Below, piece by piece: positions 26,233 to 33,323 of a DNA stretch of 33,323 bases. Location of the stretch: assembly GCF_903853455.1 (NCBI RefSeq), contig NZ_CAINTR010000115.1, positions 1 to 33,323 of the forward strand, read 5' to 3'. Numbering within the stretch: position 1 is the first letter of the stretch; every line of letters starts with the position of its first letter. The notes beneath the pieces are model-generated. The model searched no databases and was not told the origin of the DNA. It saw nothing but the letters and a program-made list of their open reading frames with translations. A program made the position numbers and the translations under genes. Origin of the DNA: an uncultured Magnetospirillum sp. GTDB lineage: Bacteria > Pseudomonadota > Alphaproteobacteria > Rhodospirillales > Magnetospirillaceae.

Positions 26233-27890
26233 CCCGCACCCCGCTTGAGACGGAACTTTTCTACCTGCCGCTGGGCGGCGTGGGCGAGATCGGCATGAAC
26301 CTGTCGCTGTATGGCTGCGACGGCAAGTGGCTGATGGTCGATCTGGGCGTGTCGTTCGGCGACGATTCCATGCCCATGGTGGACGTGGTGATGGCCGATC
26401 CGGCCTGGATCGAGGAGCGGGCCGACAAGCTGGTGGGTCTGGTGCTGACCCACGGCCACGAGGACCATCTCGGCGCGGTCCAGTATCTGTGGAAGCGGCT
26501 GCGCTGCCCGGTCTGGGCGACGCCGTTCTCGGCCTCGCTGCTGAAGGCCAAGCTGCACGAGACCGGCCTGCACACCCAGGTGCCTATCAATGTAGTTGAG
26601 TTGGGCTCGCGATTTACGGTGGGTCCGTTCGAGGTCGAAATGATCTCGGTGACCCATTCCATTCCCGAACCGAACACCCTGGCCATCCGCACCAAGGCCG
26701 GCACCGTCGTCCATACCGGCGACTGGAAGTTCGATCCCGATCCGCTGCTGGGCCTGTCCACCGATTTCGAGGCGCTGCGCCGGGTCGGTAAGGAGGGGGT
26801 GCTGGCGCTGGTGGGCGATTCCACCAACGTCTTCACCCGTGGCCATTCCGGCTCCGAGTCCGAGGTCCGCGCCAGCATGATCGAGTTGCTGGGGCGCTTC
26901 GACGGCCGCATCGCGGTGTCGTGCTTCGCCACCAATGTGGCGCGGCTGGAGAGCATCGCGGTGGCGGCCGAGGCCAACGAGCGCAGCGTCGCCCTGGTGG
27001 GCCGCTCGCTGTGGCGGCTGGAGAAGGCGGCGCGCGAGAACGGCTATCTGGCCGATCTGCCGCCCTTCCTCACCGAGCATGACGCCGGCTATCTGCCCCA
27101 GGACAAGATCCTGTACATCTGTACCGGCAGCCAGGGCGAGCCCCGCGCGGCGCTGGCCCGCATCGCGTCGGGCGACCACCCGCATGTGCGGCTGGGCAAG
27201 GGCGACGTGGTGATCTTCTCGTCGCGGATCATTCCCGGCAACGAGAAGGAAATCTACCGCCTCCAGAACGACCTGGTCCGCCTGGGGGTGGAGGTGGTGA
27301 CCGACAAGGACGCCTTCGTCCATGTCTCCGGTCATCCCGCCCGCGAGGAGATGGAGGAGATGTACCGTCTCACCCGTCCCAAGATCGCCATTCCGGTGCA
27401 TGGCGAGGCCCGCCACCTGCAGGAGCATGCCCGCTTGGCCAGGGCCTGCGGCGTGCCCGAGGCGGTGGAAATCGTCAACGGCACCATGCTGCGGTTGGCC
27501 CCCGGTCCGGTCGAGGTGGTGGACCATGTGCCCACCGGCCGGCTGTGCGTCGATGGACCGCGTCTGGTGCGGTTGGATTCCGAGATCCTGCGCAACCGGC
27601 GGCGCATGGTGTTCAACGGCTCGGCGGTGGTGACGGTGGTGCTCGACCATGCCGGCAAGCTGCTGGGCGATCCCCAGCTGACGGCGCTGGGGCTGCTGGA
27701 TGCCGGCCACGAGGCCGAGGAACACGACGTGGTGGTCGAAGCGGTGCGCGACGCCATCGAGGACCTACCGAACAAGGCGCGGCGTGACGACAGCGTGGTG
27801 CGCGAGGCGGCCCGGCTGGCGGTGCGGCGCAGCTTGCGCGACAGCCATGGCAAGAAGCCCATCACCGACGTTCATCTGGTGAGAGTGTAG
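26229..27890 (+). CDS. rnj: Ribonuclease J-type metallo-beta-lactamase/beta-CASP nuclease
   Basis: Encodes 553 residues, the usual RNase J length. It is a zinc-dependent exo- and endoribonuclease for mRNA decay and rRNA maturation. The metal-binding motif THGHEDHLG has His75, His77, Asp79 and His80. A later metal aspartate lies in [10 protein letters not shown], and [12 protein letters not shown] (from residue 389) holds the beta-CASP histidine. The N-terminal [12 protein letters not shown] is characteristic. The C-terminal domain (about 450-553) is basic and typical. Its ATG overlaps the coaX stop (ATGA). No terminator with a T-run is evident downstream, so readthrough toward the hemerythrin gene is possible. 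Confidence 0.95.
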   Translation: MTRTPLETELFYLPLGGVGEIGMNLSLYGCDGKWLMVDLGVSFGDDSMPMVDVVMADPAWIEERADKLVGLVLTHGHEDHLGAVQYLWKRLRCPVWATPFSASLLKAKLHETGLHTQVPINVVELGSRFTVGPFEVEMISVTHSIPEPNTLAIRTKAGTVVHTGDWKFDPDPLLGLSTDFEALRRVGKEGVLALVGDSTNVFTRGHSGSESEVRASMIELLGRFDGRIAVSCFATNVARLESIAVAAEANERSVALVGRSLWRLEKAARENGYLADLPPFLTEHDAGYLPQDKILYICTGSQGEPRAALARIASGDHPHVRLGKGDVVIFSSRIIPGNEKEIYRLQNDLVRLGVEVVTDKDAFVHVSGHPAREEMEEMYRLTRPKIAIPVHGEARHLQEHARLARACGVPEAVEIVNGTMLRLAPGPVEVVDHVPTGRLCVDGPRLVRLDSEILRNRRRMVFNGSAVVTVVLDHAGKLLGDPQLTALGLLDAGHEAEEHDVVVEAVRDAIEDLPNKARRDDSVVREAARLAVRRSLRDSHGKKPITDVHLVRV

Positions 27891-27902
27891 GGATTAGGCG
27901 CA

Positions 27903-27930
27903 TTTCAAATTCCGCCCGATCGGCTATAGT
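27903..27930 (+). promoter_or_regulatory. Possible promoter of the hemerythrin gene
   Basis: TTTCAA at 27903-27908 and TATAGT at 27925-27930 are 16 bp apart, and the predicted start of transcription is about 26 bp before the ATG at 27963. The -10 is good and the -35 only fair. It would allow expression independent of the upstream operon. Confidence 0.45.
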
Positions 27931-27962
27931 GAAGCGATCCTCCAGCCTGGGTGTATGACCGC

Positions 27963-28370
27963 ATGGCATTGATCGAGTGGGACGCGTCGTTCAGCGTCGG
28001 TTCGGCGCGCATGGATGCCGACCATCAGCGTCTGGTGGCCCTGCTGAACCGCCTGTACGAAGCCTGGCACGGCGGCGAGAGCGTCGACGAGTTGGGCTGG
28101 CTGGTGGATGAACTGCTGGCCTATGCCGACACCCACTTCGCCGCCGAGGAAATGGCGCTGCGGGCCAAGGGCTATCCCCGCCTGGAGAAGCAGGAAGTCG
28201 ACCATCTCCGTCTCAAGGCCTCGGTGATCGATTTCCGCAACCGTCATCTCGGTGGCGCCGAGCCCACGGCCCTGACCGAGGAGATGACGCAGTTCCTCAA
28301 AGGGTGGTTGATGGAGCATATCCTGGGCGAGGACATGCTCTACAAGTCCTATTTCAAGGACGAGGCGTAG
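27963..28370 (+). CDS. Bacteriohemerythrin-type protein with a variant iron ligand
   Basis: Encodes 135 residues, a single-domain four-helix hemerythrin. The canonical bacteriohemerythrin di-iron ligands are five His, one Glu and one Asp. Here His21, His58, Glu62, His81, His119 and Asp124 are present, but the residue that should be the fourth His (the first of HxxxH after YP) is Gln77 in YPRLEKQEVDH. Family proteins bind oxygen reversibly and are thought to deliver it to oxidases or to sense it. With Gln here the di-iron site may be altered. An ATG at 27951 adds four residues (MYDR) and is possible. The ribosome site is weak for both starts. It follows the RNase J gene by 72 bp and has no chemotaxis or signalling domain attached. 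Confidence 0.88.
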   Translation: MALIEWDASFSVGSARMDADHQRLVALLNRLYEAWHGGESVDELGWLVDELLAYADTHFAAEEMALRAKGYPRLEKQEVDHLRLKASVIDFRNRHLGGAEPTALTEEMTQFLKGWLMEHILGEDMLYKSYFKDEA

Positions 28371-28569
28371 AGCCCCATTCTTGAAAAGGACATGGTCGCG
28401 ATTAGTATTAGTAGGTGTGTGGGCTGACGTCTCCGCCGATCGCGTCGAATTCTTGGGATAAACGTTCAACGGCATCAGTTGAAAAACCTCCCATCTGTCG
28501 ATTTCTTCAAGCTTCCCATACAGTCCCGCCGTCAGTACCGCTATAATCCCCTCCAGTACTGCGGGGGGT
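28371..28569. other. Intergenic region, nearly 200 bp, with a possible promoter
   Basis: This stretch is less GC-rich than its surroundings and has no credible gene. TATAAT, a perfect -10 box, lies at 28542-28547, flanked by inverted CAGTAC (28533-28538) and GTACTG (28556-28561). No good -35 is seen. It could drive the solute-binding-like gene starting at 28570, with the inverted arms as an operator. This is a weak inference. Confidence 0.4.
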
Positions 28570-29340
28570 ATGGGGTTGGGACTGGTTGGATTCAGGCTTG
28601 GGAAAGGCTCCTGGGGGGCGCTGGCAGCGCTGCTTCTTCTCGCCACGCCGGCCGCCGCCGAGACCGGCCCCACCCCCGAGATCGAATACGGCTATCCGCA
28701 GCAGCCGCCCCGGGCGTTCACCAACGCCGACGGCGAGCTTGACGGCCATTACCCGCGTCTTCTCCGGGTCCTGCTCGGCCGGGCCGGCCTGTCCTGGCAT
28801 GCCGCCCGCTATCCCGCTCCGCGCCTGATGCAGAATCTTCAGCAGGGCGAGACCAATTTCTCCATCCTGGTCAAGAATCCGCTGCTGGAGGAATGCTGCA
28901 TCTTCAGCCGGGCGCCGGTCTGGTACGACGAGTTGAAGGCCTATTCGGTCGGAAACGTGCCGCGCGCCAAACGAAAGGAGGATCTGGTCGGCAGGAAGGT
29001 CATCACCCTGGCGGGCTTCTCCTATGGCGGGCTCATCACTTTCCTGAACGACCCCGAGAACAAGATGACCATCATCGCCGCCAAGACCCATCAGGCGGCG
29101 TTCGCCATGTTGGAGGCGGGGCGGGCCGATTATCTGCTCGACTATTCCGAGGTGGCGGATTCCGAGGCCCTGGCCAGCCATCTCATCGCCAACCTGCGCC
29201 AGGATGTCGTCGAGCGGGTCGAGATGTATTTCGTGATCACCCGGTCATATCCCAACGCCCAGGCGGTGCTGGATCGTCTGGAGGCGCTCTACCGGGCTCT
29301 CTACGACGAAGACGTCAAGGGCGCCTACACCAAGAAATAG
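28570..29340 (+). CDS. Exported solute-binding protein family 3-like protein
   Basis: Encodes 256 residues. A signal peptide is clear (about 1-30, WGALAALLLLATPAAA before ETG), so it acts in the periplasm. The remainder resembles family 3 extracellular solute-binding proteins: GYPQQPPRAFTNADGELDGHYPRLL at the first lobe, EDLVGRKVITLAG at the hinge and GRADYLLDYSEVA in the second lobe. No permease or ATPase gene is beside it, so it may be an orphan binding protein or a sensory partner. Adjacent cysteines Cys109-Cys110 (EECCIF) are unusual. The convergent oxidoreductase gene ends 3 bp after its stop. Ligand unknown. Confidence 0.75.
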   Translation: MGLGLVGFRLGKGSWGALAALLLLATPAAAETGPTPEIEYGYPQQPPRAFTNADGELDGHYPRLLRVLLGRAGLSWHAARYPAPRLMQNLQQGETNFSILVKNPLLEECCIFSRAPVWYDELKAYSVGNVPRAKRKEDLVGRKVITLAGFSYGGLITFLNDPENKMTIIAAKTHQAAFAMLEAGRADYLLDYSEVADSEALASHLIANLRQDVVERVEMYFVITRSYPNAQAVLDRLEALYRALYDEDVKGAYTKK

Positions 29341-29343
29341 GGG

Positions 29344-30294
29344 TCAGGGCACCATCAGGACAAGCTTGCCGCGCACATGGCCCAGCTTGTTGCGCTCCAG
29401 CGCTTCGGCGGCCTGGGTCAGCGGCATTTCCTCGATCTCGGGCGGGCGCAGGGTGCCGCATTCCACCAGACCGGCCAGCCGCCGCAATTGCGGGCCATTG
29501 GGCTGGACGAAGACATATTTGACCCGGATGCCGAACCGCTCCGCCGCCTCCTTGTCGGTCTTGTCGGTGATGGAGACCAGGATGCCGCCCGGCTTGACCA
29601 CCGCGTAGGAGCGGGTCAGGACCTCGCCGCCGACGGTGCCGAACACCATGTCGACGCCCTCGGGGACCAGGGCCTTGGTGGCGGCGGCGAAATCCTCGGT
29701 GCTGTAGTCGATGACATGGTCGGCGCCCAAGGCCCGCACATAGTCGTGATTGGCCGCCCGCGCGGTGGCGATGACGGTGGCGCCGGCCCATTTGGCCAGC
29801 GGCACCGCCAGGCTGCCGATACCGCCGGCGCCGGCATGGATCAGCACGCTCTGGCCGGGGCGGATGGCGGCCACGTCGAACAGCGTCTGCCACGCGGTCA
29901 GCCCCACCAGCGGAATGGTCGAGGCCTCGGCGAAGGACAGGTTGGCCGGCATGGGGGCCACCGCGTCGGCGGCCATGGTGACGTATTCGGCGTAGGTGCC
30001 CCACTGGATGTCGGACTTGCGGCAGTAGGACCACACCCGGTCGCCGATGGCAAAGCCGGTGACGCCCTCGCCGACGGCGGCGATGGTGCCGGCGGCGTCC
30101 CAACCCAGGATCAGCGGGAACGAGCAGGGGAACAGCCGGGCCAGATGGCCTTCGCGGATCTTCCACTCCACCGGGTTGACGCTGGTGGCGCGGATGCGGA
30201 TCAACACCTCGCCGGGACCTGGAACCGGGGTGGCGATCTCGGTCATATACATCGCCTCGGCCCCGCCGAAGGCGTCGATTACCATGGCTTTCAT
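29344..30294 (-). CDS. Zinc-free MDR-family NADP-dependent quinone oxidoreductase-like protein
   Basis: Encodes 316 residues. It is a medium-chain dehydrogenase/reductase of the quinone-oxidoreductase type. The substrate half contains VNPVEWKIREGHL and GWDAAGTIAAVGEGV. The nucleotide-binding loop is HAGAGGIGSLAV at 153-164. No structural-zinc Cys cluster or catalytic-zinc Cys is seen, so it should reduce quinones or activated alkenes with NAD(P)H. The ATG at 30294 has GAGGGTGG about 6 bp upstream. A GTG at 30303 is an alternative. One base separates it from the upstream CoA-ligase stop, so the two genes are almost certainly one operon. Confidence 0.9.
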   Translation of the reverse strand: MKAMVIDAFGGAEAMYMTEIATPVPGPGEVLIRIRATSVNPVEWKIREGHLARLFPCSFPLILGWDAAGTIAAVGEGVTGFAIGDRVWSYCRKSDIQWGTYAEYVTMAADAVAPMPANLSFAEASTIPLVGLTAWQTLFDVAAIRPGQSVLIHAGAGGIGSLAVPLAKWAGATVIATARAANHDYVRALGADHVIDYSTEDFAAATKALVPEGVDMVFGTVGGEVLTRSYAVVKPGGILVSITDKTDKEAAERFGIRVKYVFVQPNGPQLRRLAGLVECGTLRPPEIEEMPLTQAAEALERNKLGHVRGKLVLMVP

Positions 30295-30295
30295 G

Positions 30296-31795
30296 TCATC
30301 CACCCTCGCGCAGCTTGAACCTTTGCACCTTGCCGGTGGCGGTCCGCGGGATGGCGTCGAGGAAGCGGACGGTGCGCGGGCATTTGAAGATGGCCAGCTT
30401 CGCCCGCAGCGCCTCGACGATGCGAGCCTCCAGGATGGGCTCGTGCTCGCCCACTTCGGCGACGGCGTAGAGTACCAGACGGATCAGGCCGTCCTCGTTG
30501 GGAATGCCCACCGCCACGGCGTCGGCGACGCCGGGCACCACCAGGGCGGCTTCCTCCACTTCCGAGGGGCTGACCCACTGGCCCGACACCTTGATCATGT
30601 CGTCGGAGCGGCCCTGCGGCGTCCACCAGCCATCGGCGTCGAAGCTGAAGACGTCGCCGGACTTCCACCAGCCGTCGCGCAGCGCCCGCTGGGTGACGTC
30701 GGGCCGATTGTGGTAGCGGCGGAACAGCGAGTCCATCTTCACCCACAGATCGCCGGCGGTGCCGGGGGTGGTGATGATGTCGCCGGTGGGCGTGCGCAAT
30801 TGCGCCTCGGTCCAGGGCAGGGGACGGCCGCAGGCGCCGGGCTTCATGGCCGTGGGCGTGCTGGCGATGAACAGGAACAGCGCCTCGGTGGAGCCGATGC
30901 CTTCCAGCATCAGGCCGCCGGTTTCGTCCATCCAGCGCCGGCACAGCTCCTCGGGCAGGTTCTCGCCGGCCGAGACCCAGGTCTTGACGTTGCGGAACGC
31001 CTCGGTGGCGGCGAAGCCGTCCTTCAGCATCAGGCGATAGAGCGACGGCACCGACAGCACCACCTTGGGCCGGGTGCGGTCGATGACCTCGGCGGCGGCC
31101 TTGGCGTCGGGCCATCCCCGGTGCAGCACCAGGGTGGCGCCACAGCGCAGGCCCCCGATCAGGCAATGGCCCAGCGGATAGGCGAAGAACAGCTTGGAGG
31201 TGGAGAACAGGCGGTCGCCGGGCAGGATGCCCAGATTCTCCCGCACATGTCGCTCGCCGAGCGCGATGGAGGCGTGGACATGCACGGCGCCCTTGGGCTG
31301 GCCGGTGGTGCCCGACGTGTACATCCACAGCGCCATGTCCTCGGGATCCATCTCGGCCGAGGCCAAGTGGTCCGAGGCGCCGGCCAGGAAGGCGTCGAAG
31401 GCGCCGCTCTCCACCACGCGCGGCTTGGCCGGGGTGAGGGGAGCCGCCTCGGCGACCAGCGCCATCAGATCGCTTTCGGCCAGCAGCAGCGGCGCGCCGC
31501 TGTCGCCGACGGCGTGGGCGAGGTCCTTCGCCGCCATGCGGGTGTTGAGGGCGACGGCCACCAGACCGGCCTTCATGGCCCCCAGATAGGCCGCCACCAG
31601 CTCGGGGCCGTCGTCGAGCAGCAGCAGGACCGGCTGCTGTCGCTGAACCCCGGCCGCCAGCATGGCGTTGCCGAAGCGGCAGGCCAGCCGGTCCAGTTGG
31701 GAATAGGTCAGGCTGCGGTCGCCGCAAATCAGGGCAAGCGCCTCCCCTCGACCGGCCGCGAGGCTCGGTCCCAGAATGTCGTCGGCACCGTTCAT
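30296..31795 (-). CDS. Aryl/acyl-CoA ligase of the benzoate-CoA ligase group
   Basis: Encodes 499 residues. It is an ANL-superfamily enzyme that activates a carboxylic acid as an acyl-AMP and transfers it to CoA. The A3 loop is YTSGTTGQPKG (159-169). The substrate pocket region FAYPLGHCL, SAGENLPEELCRRW and GIGSTEALFLFI resembles benzoate- and 4-hydroxybenzoate-CoA ligases rather than acetyl-CoA synthetase. Asp381 in SGDVF and Lys489 in TATGKVQRFKLR are the conserved catalytic residues. It is slightly short for the family. The ATG at 31795 is preceded by TTGAGGA. The gene lies downstream of a LivK-type binding protein on the same strand. The substrate is inferred to be aromatic but not proven. 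Confidence 0.88.
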   Translation of the reverse strand: MNGADDILGPSLAAGRGEALALICGDRSLTYSQLDRLACRFGNAMLAAGVQRQQPVLLLLDDGPELVAAYLGAMKAGLVAVALNTRMAAKDLAHAVGDSGAPLLLAESDLMALVAEAAPLTPAKPRVVESGAFDAFLAGASDHLASAEMDPEDMALWMYTSGTTGQPKGAVHVHASIALGERHVRENLGILPGDRLFSTSKLFFAYPLGHCLIGGLRCGATLVLHRGWPDAKAAAEVIDRTRPKVVLSVPSLYRLMLKDGFAATEAFRNVKTWVSAGENLPEELCRRWMDETGGLMLEGIGSTEALFLFIASTPTAMKPGACGRPLPWTEAQLRTPTGDIITTPGTAGDLWVKMDSLFRRYHNRPDVTQRALRDGWWKSGDVFSFDADGWWTPQGRSDDMIKVSGQWVSPSEVEEAALVVPGVADAVAVGIPNEDGLIRLVLYAVAEVGEHEPILEARIVEALRAKLAIFKCPRTVRFLDAIPRTATGKVQRFKLREGG

Positions 31796-31820
31796 GACAA
31801 AATCCTCAAGAGCGATAAGC

Positions 31821-31912
31821 TCCCCTTCCCCCGGCTATGCCGGGGGGAGGTCGGGAGGGGGGGCGGAACCACCCCCACCCCAGCCCTCCTCCGGCACGCC
31901 GGGGGAGGGGGC
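31821..31912. repeat. Inverted pair of GC-rich palindromic repeats (REP-like)
   Basis: Two related units face each other in the 128 bp between the binding-protein and ligase genes. Unit 1 (from 31821) has a perfect stem CCCCCGGC with GCCGGGGG (31828-31835 and 31839-31846), with a three-base loop TAT. Unit 2, read on the other strand from about 31912, has CCCCCGGCGTGCCGG and then a G-rich tail like unit 1. The layout (palindrome plus G-rich tail, two units inverted) resembles the pair at 1779-1907, though the sequence differs. It may cap the 3' end of the binding-protein mRNA and lower ligase expression. Confidence 0.65.
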
Positions 31913-31923
31913 TCATTCATGCC

Positions 31924-33078
31924 TTAGTCCGCCAGGACCCAATCACCGTTCTTGATCTCGACGATGTGGAAGGCGTCGAGGCCCAGGCCCATATGGTCGG
32001 TGGGCGAGTAGGTGAAGATGCCGGTGGTGGCGACGAAGCCCTTGGTCGCCTCGATGGTGTCGCGCACCTTGGCCTTGTCGGTGGTGCCGGCCCGCTTGAA
32101 GGCGTCGATGGCCATCATCAGGGCATCCAGGCCGTGACCGGCCAGGGGGCTGACCTCCAGCGGCTTGTTGCGCTCCTCGTATTCCTTCTTGAAGTCCATC
32201 ACGACCTTCTTCTGCGGGTCGCTGGCGGGCAGCTGCTCGGCCACCGCCTGGGCGCCGGCCGGCAGGCGGGTGCCGTCGGCGGCGGTACCGACCAGCTTGA
32301 GGAATTCCTTGGAGGCGACGCCGTGCGACTGATAGATCGGCAGGGTCATACCCATCTGCTTGATGTTCTTGGTGGCCACGGCGGGACCGGTGCCGGTGCC
32401 GAAGATGAACAGCGCCTGCACCCCGGTCGTGCCGCGGATCTTGGTCAGCTGCGGGGTGACGTCGGGATCCTTGGGCGAATAGACCTCGTCCACCAGGACT
32501 TCGATGCCGTAATTGGGCGCCAGCTTCAGGGTCTGGTCATGGCCGGACTTGCCGAAGCCGACATTCTCGGACAACAGGGCGATCTTGGTCAGGCCGCGCT
32601 TCTTGAGGTCGGTCATGACCTTTTCCGCCGCCAGACGGTCGGACTGCGGGAACTTGAAGGTCCACTTGCGGACCGGGTCGCCGATGCCGGTGCCGCCGCC
32701 CAGCGACATGTACGGGATTTCGGAGCGTTCGATCAGGCTGAGCACGGCCATGCTGGTGGGGGTGCCCGAACCGCCGATGATGAGATCGACCTTGTCGTTC
32801 TCGATCAGGCGCTTGACGAAGGTGGTGGCCTTCTCCGGCTCGGAGCCGTCGTCGTAGACGATCATCTCGACCTTGCGACCCAGCACGCCGCCCTGGGCGT
32901 TGATCTTGTCGATCATGTAGTCGAAGGTCCGCTTCTGGGGGTCGCCCATGGGCGACATCTGGCCGGTCACCGACAGGAACGCGCCGATCTTGATGGGATC
33001 GGCGGCGATGGCGGAGGTAGTTCCGCCGACACTCATGACAACCGCCAGGCTGATCCCGGCCGCAAGCTTCCAGTTCAT
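31924..33078 (-). CDS. LivK-type periplasmic binding protein of a branched-chain amino acid/aromatic acid ABC transporter
   Basis: Encodes 384 residues. A signal peptide (about 1-25, ending SAIA) precedes the mature start DPIKIGAFLSVTGQMSPMGD, the standard beginning of type I periplasmic binding proteins. Typical motifs follow: INAQGGVLGRKVEMIVYDDG, IIGGSGTPTSMAVL and IYQSHGVASKEFLKLVG. The fold binds branched-chain amino acids, amides or aromatic acids such as benzoate and hydroxybenzoates. Permease and ATPase genes are not in the window. The position upstream of an aryl-CoA ligase favours an aromatic or other carboxylic acid ligand, by inference. The strong ribosome site GGGAGGA precedes the ATG at 33078. 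Confidence 0.92.
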   Translation of the reverse strand: MNWKLAAGISLAVVMSVGGTTSAIAADPIKIGAFLSVTGQMSPMGDPQKRTFDYMIDKINAQGGVLGRKVEMIVYDDGSEPEKATTFVKRLIENDKVDLIIGGSGTPTSMAVLSLIERSEIPYMSLGGGTGIGDPVRKWTFKFPQSDRLAAEKVMTDLKKRGLTKIALLSENVGFGKSGHDQTLKLAPNYGIEVLVDEVYSPKDPDVTPQLTKIRGTTGVQALFIFGTGTGPAVATKNIKQMGMTLPIYQSHGVASKEFLKLVGTAADGTRLPAGAQAVAEQLPASDPQKKVVMDFKKEYEERNKPLEVSPLAGHGLDALMMAIDAFKRAGTTDKAKVRDTIEATKGFVATTGIFTYSPTDHMGLGLDAFHIVEIKNGDWVLAD

Positions 33079-33125
33079 AACGATCCTCCCACGCTGTGAA
33101 AAATGGGCCTTATGGCTCTATTTTG

Positions 33126-33143
33126 TCGGTATTGTAGTACCGA
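33126..33143. promoter_or_regulatory. 18-bp inverted repeat, possible operator of the binding-protein gene
   Basis: TCGGTA (33126-33131) and TACCGA (33138-33143) are perfect inverted arms around a six-base spacer. It lies 48 bp before the ATG at 33078. On the minus strand TACAAT, a good -10 candidate, is at 33136-33131, inside the palindrome. A repressor bound here could block transcription. No regulator gene is visible to pair with it. Confidence 0.5.
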
Positions 33144-33268
33144 ATTACCCAAAAGCGAAGGCTTCTGTGTTCCCATGTTGACCCTCACCATCCCTCAGTT
33201 TCTGCTTGCCTAAAAGAATCGGTGTGTGATTCAAGGATTCCGCCCTTTGATCGAGCGGAGGCGGTGGG

Positions 33269-33323
33269 ATGGGTGGGATTGAGCACGTTGCAGTTGGGAT
33301 CATTGCGGATCTCGAGGCGAAGT
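33269..33323 (+). CDS. Possible 5' end of a divergent gene running off the window
   Basis: An ATG at 33269 has GGAGG at 33257-33261 with an ideal seven-base spacer. The frame then stays open for 18 codons (beginning MGGIEHVAVGII) to the window edge. Too short to identify. It may be real, because it lies divergent from the binding-protein gene with a 190-bp shared leader. It could equally be a chance frame. Confidence 0.35.
   Translation, partial: MGGIEHVAVGIIADLEAK

Noticed and set aside
27924-28673. 249-codon minus-strand open frame over the hemerythrin gene and leader
   Set aside because: Antisense to hemerythrin, and no domain or ribosome site is seen.
1-33323. CRISPR array, phage or conjugative genes
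   Set aside because: No regularly spaced direct repeats, integrase, capsid or transfer genes were seen on either strand.

Overview
The window is a high-GC stretch of an alphaproteobacterial chromosome. Gene content and order fit the Rhodospirillales, and a Magnetospirillum-like organism is my best guess. That rests on the uninterrupted nuoA-N operon followed by birA, coaX and an RNase J gene, the C-terminal tail of NuoE, the bacteriohemerythrin and the style of the proteins. No 16S gene or magnetosome gene is present to confirm it.

Layout. Positions 1-342 hold a possible insertion-sequence end and the leader of a periplasmic HtrA/DegP-type protease. A palindromic repeat pair then separates the protease from rarA. 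A convergent histidine-phosphatase gene, tRNA-Val(UAC) and a DEAD-box RNA helicase follow. From 5915 to 10037 five genes lie on the minus strand: a vapBC-type toxin-antitoxin pair, a TonB-like protein, a TonB-dependent receptor with the metal-ligand pattern of the copper receptor OprC/NosA, and a small Cys/His-rich exported protein resembling DUF2946. The last three look like one copper-handling unit. tRNA-Asp(GUC) precedes the respiratory block.

From 10598 to 24700 lie all fourteen genes of proton-pumping NADH:quinone oxidoreductase (complex I), in the order A-B-C-D-E-F-G-H-I-J-K-L-M-N with no inserted gene. Every iron-sulfur ligand checked is present. The ligase birA overlaps the end of nuoN. 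coaX follows, and its stop overlaps the start of the RNase J gene, so at least 17 genes could be cotranscribed. A short bacteriohemerythrin gene and an orphan solute-binding-like protein come next.

The right end (29344-33078, minus strand) encodes a branched-chain-amino-acid-type periplasmic binding protein, an aryl-CoA ligase of the benzoate-CoA ligase group and a zinc-free MDR-type oxidoreductase. Together they suggest uptake and activation of an aromatic or other carboxylic acid. A second palindromic repeat pair sits between the first two. A divergent gene may begin at 33269 and run off the window.

Most of the window is ordinary core genome. The points most worth a second look are the OprC-like copper unit with its small upstream Cys/His protein, the hemerythrin with a His-to-Gln change at an iron-ligand position, the palindromic repeat pairs, the tandem repeat at the left edge, and the palindrome in front of the binding-protein gene. 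I did not find convincing evidence for a wholly new system.
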